A stretch of 64,000 nt of DNA from Desulfoscipio gibsoniae DSM 7213. Lineage in GTDB: Bacteria > Bacillota > Desulfotomaculia > Desulfotomaculales > Desulfallaceae. The first letter of the stretch is position 1; each line of letters begins with the position of its first letter. Under the pieces are notes generated by a model that was not told the origin of the DNA, did not search any database, and worked only from the letters and a program-made list of their open reading frames with translations. Location of the stretch: assembly GCF_000233715.2 (NCBI RefSeq), contig NC_021184.1, positions 3,310,001 through 3,374,000 of the forward strand. The letters are read 5' to 3'. The position numbers and the translations under genes are program-made. This document shows, piece by piece, positions 58,606 to 64,000 of the stretch.

Positions 58606-58632
58606 CCGGCTTAAAAAAGCCGGTTTTTATTT
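58606..58632 (+). terminator. Terminator of the enzyme I-like gene
   Basis: CCGGCTT and AAGCCGG with a 4-base A loop followed by TTTTTATTTG. It separates this gene from the dynamin-like operon. Confidence 0.9.
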
Positions 58633-58724
58633 GTCATAATTACATACCGCAAGTAATATATTCCAACAGGTGAACCTGGACATACCTTCCAGAGCAATTA
58701 AATTAATTTATCAGGGAGGTAATT

Positions 58725-61499
58725 ATGCAAAACCAAAGCATTGAACATTTTTTCTCGGGGGTCGATAAGTTAACCCAAACCTACCTGACCCAGGAAGAAG
58801 TGCCTAACGTGGTAATCATGGGCCCATACAATTCCGGCAAATCCACCCTGATTAATAACCTTTTGGGGCATCATCTTTCACCTGTTAATATAATACCTAC
58901 AACACCGGCTCCGGTTCGATTCAGCTATGGCGAACGTTTTCTGGCACGGGTATATTTTACCGACCGGCAGATGCATGTTTTAACTGCAGGTGAACTTACC
59001 GGCCTTTTGACCCGCAAGGAACCGCCCGGAGGTGGAATCACCAATGTCGAAGTACAGTACAAGCATGAGCTGCTAAAGAAACTGCATATAATTGATACAC
59101 CGGGTATAGATGCGCTACATGAACCATCATCACTGCTCAGTCGATTGCCTAAATGTGAATATATTGTTTATTTATTGCAGCAAAGAGGGCTTAACGAGGC
59201 AGACCGGCGGTACATAGAAAAACTTGTTCGCAGCAACAAACCGTTAAATATTTCTTTCTGGATAAATTGTAATTTAGGTGTCTATGACGGTACATCATTA
59301 AAAGAATCCCGCCAGTTTTTAAGACAAATTTGCGCAACTGAAGTACCCGTATATTTGATTAACACCATGGATAATCAGGACATTATCAAAATTCAGTTGT
59401 TTATTGAAAACCAGGCAGCGATTTTTAAGTTACGAAGAATTACCGACAAACTCAGGAAACTGGACCTCCAAATACCCGGTATTATCACCGATTCAATGCG
59501 CGCCAATGATGATGCCAAATTTATGGTTCAGTTCTGGGCGGCTATTGAACAAGCTCGTTTAATCATCCAAGGCCAAAACATGCTAAAAACATTAACGCCT
59601 GTATCGCAACAAATAGCATCATTAATGGAGAAGACAGACCGCCCGGCAGTCGACCCCGGAGGCGTATCAATAGTATACAAAACCACCGGCCCCAAGCGGG
59701 ATATAGTGCTGATACGAGAAAAAATATTATCCTTAGTGGAACAGGCCATTAATGACCCGTCTCTGAAACCATACACCGATTCCATCAGACAACTGGAGTC
59801 ACTGCATGGCCAACTTAAAAAGGAAAATTACCTGGTTACTGCCGCCGGTGGATTTTCCAGCGGCAAATCTACATTTTTTAACGCCTTGATGGGGGAAGCA
59901 ATTTTACCTGCGCAAAATAGTCCCACCACTTTTACCATTACAAGACTAAAACACGGCGTTCATAAAAAAGCGATCATCAATTATGCCCGTCAGGTGGTTA
60001 TCCCCACCCACCAGATGGAGAACCAGCAAGCTATTCTTTGCAGGTATGAATTAGCAACCCTGGAGCACTGGATCAGCGACTCGAAACTAGTAGAGCATGT
60101 ATATGCTATGGAAAAAAGTAAAAATGGACGGTTAACCAAAATCACCGCGACTGAATTACTGCAACAAATAGAGCTATTGAAAAAATCATTTGCCAGGGTT
60201 AAACGGGATTTCTCCAGCAAAAGGCGACCATGGAAATCACTGTTCAAGAAAGTACCTGCCCAAATGTTTTTGTCCAGCGAGCTGGCTGATTACTTTGTTA
60301 TACACTTTAAAGACACCGTGAGACAGGAACTGAATCTGGACACCCCGGGAGACAGGACCACGCTGGCAAAAATAGCAGGTTCACATCTAGCCTTACGGGT
60401 ATCTGATATTGTTATAGAGCATCCGGCGGAATCACTGCGCCTGGCTACATTTGTAGATACACCAGGGCTGGATTCGGTATACCATCACCACCGGGAAATA
60501 ACCACCCGCTATTTACCATTGTCAGATTGTTTTCTCTTTTTTTTAAATGGCAAACATATCCTAACCCAACCCGATATGGGTATCGTAAAATTGATTCACC
60601 GGGCCATGCAAAAGGAACGACAACCAAGCCATAAATTGTTTATCATTGTCAATTTCGCTGACACTCTAACCGTTCAGGAAAGAAATAATGTATATAGTTA
60701 CCTACAGGAAAATTTAGTTAAGCCTTCGCGAGGGATAGTGGATCCCGGTAATATTTTTTTTATTTCAGCATTAGATGCCCTGACCGGACGTGATAGGATA
60801 GCTTTTCCACGAATTATGAAGCATTTAAAAGAACATATCTGGGAATTACGCTGTGCAAATAATTACCGTGTATTTATGGAAAATTTTAAAAAAGCAATGC
60901 CTGTTCAAATAGACCCAAATTCACAAGACGCTAATAAAGAAAATCAATTAGCCCTATTAAAAAACGAAGTTCAAACATTACTAGTAAAAATAAAGCAAAG
61001 AATGGCTTACTGGCAGGAGCAAATCACTTCGTTCAATAACCAGGAAGACTTTCGCGGTTTCCGTGAAGGCCAAAAATCAATTAAAAAAGGTTTTCTCGGT
61101 TTGTCCCGCACGTCAGTGACAGTGCCATCCTGCCAGGACATGTCCACCAGTATAAATATGTTATTGAACGACTTTCATCACAAATGGAAAACCCATACAA
61201 GTGATCTGACCCCTTACGAAGTAAATACAACTAGTCTTCAAAATACAATTGATCATTTATTAGAAAATTTCAAGTTAACGCGGGCTCACAGTATATTAAG
61301 CCAATATATCAATATTCAGGAGAGTCGCATTGAGTCATCTATTAATGACATGGAAAGACAAATTAAGATTAATCTAAAGTCTAAAGCGCCAGAACCTGAA
61401 CGCCAAAATATTTCTCCTACGGCATTAATAATAGCTCATCAATATATTGCGAAAATGAACCAATTAGAAAAAGAAACCTTTGGTAGCATACAGCAATAA
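58725..61499 (+). CDS. Tandem dynamin-like GTPase
   Basis: A 924-residue protein with two dynamin-type GTPase domains. Domain 1: G1 GPYNSGKS (33-40), switch I PTTPAP (58-63), G3 DTPGID (124-129); its G4 is unusual (WINCN instead of NKxD). Domain 2: G1 GGFSSGKS (375-382), switch I SPTTFTI, G3 DTPGLD (578-583), G4 NFAD (643-646), with a charged insertion of over 100 residues between switch I and G3. Helical stalk-like regions follow each G domain (about 230-370 and 690-924). No transmembrane helix, so membrane contact may come from the small partner proteins downstream. Architecture recalls Bacillus DynA, which fuses two dynamins, but with little visible similarity. ATG after GGGAGG. Confidence 0.88.
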   Translation: MQNQSIEHFFSGVDKLTQTYLTQEEVPNVVIMGPYNSGKSTLINNLLGHHLSPVNIIPTTPAPVRFSYGERFLARVYFTDRQMHVLTAGELTGLLTRKEPPGGGITNVEVQYKHELLKKLHIIDTPGIDALHEPSSLLSRLPKCEYIVYLLQQRGLNEADRRYIEKLVRSNKPLNISFWINCNLGVYDGTSLKESRQFLRQICATEVPVYLINTMDNQDIIKIQLFIENQAAIFKLRRITDKLRKLDLQIPGIITDSMRANDDAKFMVQFWAAIEQARLIIQGQNMLKTLTPVSQQIASLMEKTDRPAVDPGGVSIVYKTTGPKRDIVLIREKILSLVEQAINDPSLKPYTDSIRQLESLHGQLKKENYLVTAAGGFSSGKSTFFNALMGEAILPAQNSPTTFTITRLKHGVHKKAIINYARQVVIPTHQMENQQAILCRYELATLEHWISDSKLVEHVYAMEKSKNGRLTKITATELLQQIELLKKSFARVKRDFSSKRRPWKSLFKKVPAQMFLSSELADYFVIHFKDTVRQELNLDTPGDRTTLAKIAGSHLALRVSDIVIEHPAESLRLATFVDTPGLDSVYHHHREITTRYLPLSDCFLFFLNGKHILTQPDMGIVKLIHRAMQKERQPSHKLFIIVNFADTLTVQERNNVYSYLQENLVKPSRGIVDPGNIFFISALDALTGRDRIAFPRIMKHLKEHIWELRCANNYRVFMENFKKAMPVQIDPNSQDANKENQLALLKNEVQTLLVKIKQRMAYWQEQITSFNNQEDFRGFREGQKSIKKGFLGLSRTSVTVPSCQDMSTSINMLLNDFHHKWKTHTSDLTPYEVNTTSLQNTIDHLLENFKLTRAHSILSQYINIQESRIESSINDMERQIKINLKSKAPEPERQNISPTALIIAHQYIAKMNQLEKETFGSIQQ

Positions 61500-61556
61500 C
61501 AGAAAGATTGGCAACGGCACCCAATGAATTATACCCAAAACCCGGGAGGGATGTAT

Positions 61557-61739
61557 ATGCAAAACGCTAGAGCACTGGATGAAAGGTTACGCAAAATAAT
61601 TAAGGCAATAAGCGATAGCACCGGTCAAGAAATAAAACGCGATTTAATTGAAGATCTGGCATGTTTAATAAATGAGCAGAGAACCAAGGAAATACATGGT
61701 TTACTACAATCTTTCAACCGGGCTATAAAAAGAATATAA
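61557..61739 (+). CDS. Small helical protein 1 of the dynamin operon
   Basis: A 60-residue, highly charged and probably all-helical protein (LDERLRKIIKAISDST, DLIEDLACLINEQR) without a transmembrane segment. The ATG at 61557 is 6 bases after GGGAGGG; the frame begins earlier (61524), but that start has no such signal. It lies 57 bp after the dynamin gene. No family recognised. Confidence 0.65.
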   Translation: MQNARALDERLRKIIKAISDSTGQEIKRDLIEDLACLINEQRTKEIHGLLQSFNRAIKRI

Positions 61740-61754
61740 AAGGAGGAGTGCTTG

Positions 61755-62015
61755 ATGTTTAAAGGCCAAAATGACGAAATGCAAAACATTTTAACAGATA
61801 TTTTAGCTGGCTTAAGGGGTAAATTTGTTCAGCCCGTACTGAATGAAAATGGACGGTTACTAAACATGCTGGAGGAATTAAAAAAACAAGACCGGGAGGG
61901 AATAGATGATTTAAGGGAACGGGTTATCCGTCTGGAACAAAAAATTGAAGAGATACCCCTGCTGGTTCTCTCTGCCATCAGAGACGCTATTAACCAGGCC
62001 ACCGAAGGGGAATAA
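61755..62015 (+). CDS. Small coiled-coil protein 2 of the dynamin operon
   Basis: An 86-residue protein with a predicted coiled coil (about 35-65, LLNMLEELKKQDREGIDDL and RVIRLEQKIEEI) and an amphipathic C-terminal helix. Soluble. ATG after GGAGGAG. It starts 15 bp after small protein 1 and ends 3 bp before small protein 3. No family recognised. Confidence 0.7.
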   Translation: MFKGQNDEMQNILTDILAGLRGKFVQPVLNENGRLLNMLEELKKQDREGIDDLRERVIRLEQKIEEIPLLVLSAIRDAINQATEGE

Positions 62016-62018
62016 AAC

Positions 62019-62333
62019 ATGGTCAAACTTTATGAACTAAACAGAGAGACAGCCTCGGGTGAGTTGACCAAATCACTTGCCCAGTCCTTGAAAAACGGAT
62101 TATTTGCACCAACGGAAAAAAAATTTAATGCAATGGAAGAGGAAATCTCACTCTTAAAACAAACAATCAAACTGGACGCAGAAAAACTGGCCCTGGAGCT
62201 AAACGAAAAATTTAGTTATTTAGAAAAAGAATATGTATTGTTAAAAAAATTGCTACGCATCAGCATCACACTATCCATTACCAGTTTGGCAGTTATAATC
62301 GCTACTTTATTTTTTTTATTCAAATGGTATTAA
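62019..62333 (+). CDS. Small tail-anchored coiled-coil protein 3 of the dynamin operon
   Basis: A 104-residue protein with a central coiled coil (about 38-80, MEEEISLLKQTIK, LEKEYVLLKKLL) and one C-terminal transmembrane helix (about 82-102, ending FFLFKWY), so the N terminus should face the cytosol. ATG 8 bases after AAGGGGA. It is the only membrane-anchored member of the operon and a plausible membrane tether for the dynamin-like GTPase. No family recognised. Confidence 0.75.
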   Translation: MVKLYELNRETASGELTKSLAQSLKNGLFAPTEKKFNAMEEEISLLKQTIKLDAEKLALELNEKFSYLEKEYVLLKKLLRISITLSITSLAVIIATLFFLFKWY

Positions 62334-62954
62334 ACATACTGATCATTATATTGGTCGAACAATGCCTGCGCTAAAGTTTTATTTAAAGGTGGCCTGACGT
62401 TATGACAAACTCCGTAATAGACTCGCGCATCCGCCAGATTTAAAAAATTAATATGCAACGGTACACCGGTACGATGGTGTAAAAATTATTGGTTGCAGCA
62501 TGTAAGGTCTGCGACCAATCTGGTGATACACCTCCGTACCGGTGTGCTAACCGGCGTGCTAACATCCTCAGGCAAGCGCAACAGTCAGCATATCACCGCC
62601 TGCCACTTCCTACCATGTTTCAGCTCATTATACACAGGTGTACAATTATAAGCACTTCCCCTGTCGTTTCAGCCTAACGCATCAGCGTGCGCAAAAATCC
62701 TTTCTTTACGATTAAATTTCCCACCTGCACCAGTATCACTGGGTCCTATATCGTGTCCTAATTAATGACTAAATTATTATCTCACATTTTTTTGCTTCCC
62801 CACCGGATCTAATTGAAATATTCGTGGGCCTACACGCTTTATTTCTTATTTTAACCAACTAATTCTAATTTACATTGCGTTTAACAGGCCATTAACTCTA
62901 CTTGACAGATATATTTATAATATAATTAAGTATTGCTTATAAAGGGGAATCCAA
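62334..62954. other. 620-bp gene-free region with a large hairpin
   Basis: No credible coding frame. The main feature is the nested hairpin at 62461-62547. To its right the octamer GTGCTAAC occurs twice (62544-62551 and 62557-62564). The rest is AT-rich with no clear promoter; the next gene begins at 62955. Confidence 0.6.
62461..62547. repeat. Nested 85-nt inverted repeat (possible structured RNA)
   Basis: Four successive perfect stems are nested symmetrically: ACACCGGTACG (62463-62473) with 62535-62545, GGTGTA (62476-62481) with 62127-type TACACC at 62527-62532, ATTGGT (62488-62493) with 62514-62519, and GCAG (62495-62498) with 62509-62512. That is 27 base pairs with small internal loops and a 10-base terminal loop. 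No T run follows, so it is not an ordinary terminator. Confidence 0.8.
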
Positions 62955-63347
62955 ATGATACAAGTAGGCACCGTTTGGACCTATATATTTGCACCTAATG
63001 TAGATAATAAGGTGGCTGGCAAATGGATTTACGAGGGAAATGCCGATCTTTTTCGGCAACTCTGCCCTAAATTGAATAAACTGGCCGATAACGGTGCAAT
63101 TAATATGGCTAAATTTGCCAATAAAAATCCCCGCCATGACCCATGTCCTTACATAAAAAACTCGGTGCTATGTGTATATACTCATAAACCTCGGGATAAA
63201 AAAATTCGTCTGATCATAAAGAATGAACTTGATTTATGGAGTGAAACATATAAAACTGAGGAACAAACCAACCAGGAATGGCGCCCCGGAGGTATACTAT
63301 TTGAACAGTATGCCCATTACTGGAAAAACAAAAGGGGTTTTCTCTGA
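62955..63347 (+). CDS. Uncharacterised protein, possibly phosphothreonine-lyase-like
   Basis: A 130-residue soluble protein with a good ribosome binding site (AAAGGGGAATCC). GKWIYEG near the start, CVYTHKPRDKKIRLIIKNEL and YKTEEQT in the second half resemble the pattern of proteins annotated as putative phosphothreonine lyase domain (Bles03-type), but this was judged by eye only. WRPGGILFEQY near the end is distinctive. It is followed 45 bp later by the DUF815 gene. Confidence 0.55.
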   Translation: MIQVGTVWTYIFAPNVDNKVAGKWIYEGNADLFRQLCPKLNKLADNGAINMAKFANKNPRHDPCPYIKNSVLCVYTHKPRDKKIRLIIKNELDLWSETYKTEEQTNQEWRPGGILFEQYAHYWKNKRGFL

Positions 63348-63391
63348 AACAGTTATTTAATCCGCGGCGCGGAATAAAAGAGAGGTTTATA

Positions 63392-64000
63392 ATGACGGAT
63401 TTTAACTCTATAATTAATACTTTACCAGGATTAACCATTTACCGCAATATTTTAAAAGACCCTGTAGTAAAGGCGGTCATTGAGCACCTACATGCACTGA
63501 CCACCCGTACTGGCGCGATCCACCCGGCCCACAGTTATGGCGGAGTATACCACTTGCTAGCCATGACCGGCAACCCCTGCAACGGTGCCGATGCCTGGCA
63601 AAATCACCTGCTGGAACTAATTTTAAACGACGTTAACCCGTTCAGCCAGGCAGCTTTTGCACCCGGCAAGAATGTTAACATCTTTATGCCGGCGATCCAA
63701 TGGGATTTATCAATTTTACGCAATTTGTATAACACCAGCGCACTTGAAATATACAACGCTACCGTGCAGGCGCTGCAGAGCTTTTTACCGGACGGCGAAA
63801 GCCCGGCTTTACCAGTTTGGACGGTCCCTGAACCGGCAAATCAGGAATGTTCTGTTCTAAATAACCAACGACAACAAATCAAAGAGAATTTGGCAAATAC
63901 ACAAGAATGGGATAAGCTGGCGGAAAAGTTGACCCATTATTATGCCACCTTTGGCTGCGGTGTCTTTAACCGTTATACCGCCTTTAGATGGCAAAACGGT
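63392..64000 (+). CDS. DUF815 family ATP-binding protein (partial, runs off the window)
   Basis: 203 codons are visible without a stop. ATG 6 bases after AGAGAGG. WQNHLLELILNDVNPFSQ and FGCGVFNRYTAFRWQNG are the hallmark N-terminal segments of DUF815 proteins. In complete members an AAA-type P-loop ATPase domain follows, which would lie beyond position 64000. Function unknown. Confidence 0.85.
   Translation, partial: MTDFNSIINTLPGLTIYRNILKDPVVKAVIEHLHALTTRTGAIHPAHSYGGVYHLLAMTGNPCNGADAWQNHLLELILNDVNPFSQAAFAPGKNVNIFMPAIQWDLSILRNLYNTSALEIYNATVQALQSFLPDGESPALPVWTVPEPANQECSVLNNQRQQIKENLANTQEWDKLAEKLTHYYATFGCGVFNRYTAFRWQNG

Noticed and set aside
62489-62677. 62-codon plus-strand frame in the gene-free region
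   Set aside because: It runs through the nested hairpin, lacks a ribosome binding site and shows no protein-like pattern.

Overview
The window looks like part of the chromosome of an endospore-forming, anaerobic Firmicute of the class Clostridia, most like the Desulfotomaculum/Pelotomaculum (Peptococcaceae) group. That placement is inferred from gene content and order, not from a database search. The evidence is: sporulation genes (SpoIVFA/SpoIVFB pair, Spo0B-type protein, LonB, an H-type small acid-soluble spore protein), a T-box leader on valS, very frequent TTG/GTG starts with strong GGAGG ribosome binding sites, and ferrous-iron uptake genes.

From about 1 to 23 kb, almost everything is on the minus strand and follows the cell-shape/division/sporulation block known from Bacillus. 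In transcription order it is folC, DUF4321, maf, radC, mreB-mreC-mreD-mrdA, minC-minD-minE-rodA, spoIVFA-spoIVFB, a TIGR03960 radical SAM protein, its DUF2344 partner, RNase G, rplU-rpmA, a Spo0B-like gene, obgE and proB. Together these genes build the elongasome, place the septum, process pro-sigma-K and make ribosomes. Oddities here are a MinC without its N-terminal domain, an L27 without the Firmicute leader and with no prp gene, an RNase G ending in a TRAM-like domain, and a PBP2 whose proline-rich tail is cut by an in-frame TAA.

From 23 to 27 kb a plus-strand insert carries a chemoreceptor and a Fur-controlled feoA-feoB-Cys-rich unit. From 27 to 37 kb come valS with its T-box leader, a TIGR04086 membrane protein, a lone substrate-binding protein, sspH, a LiaF-like/B-box/anti-sigma-like group, and an IS200/IS605-type element. 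The element's tnpB is split by a -1 frameshift at an A-AAA-AAG heptamer. From 37 to 46 kb (minus strand) is the protein-quality-control block tig-clpP-clpX-lonB-lonA-engB.

From 46 to 64 kb mostly plus-strand genes follow: a small biotin carrier, a thiolase/acyl-CoA dehydrogenase operon behind a textbook sigma-54 promoter, gap, a TIGR01212 radical SAM protein, a hydrolase that seems to start at ATT, and a degenerate PTS enzyme I barrel. They are interleaved with minus-strand genes (EamA transporter, DUF2512, thioesterase, ArsR, MurJ). The right end holds the most unusual locus: a 924-residue protein with two dynamin-like GTPase domains followed closely by three small helical proteins, the last of them tail-anchored. 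After it come a perfectly nested 85-nt hairpin in a 620-bp gene-free stretch, a small protein of uncertain family and the start of a DUF815 ATPase that runs off the window. No rRNA, tRNA or CRISPR array was seen.
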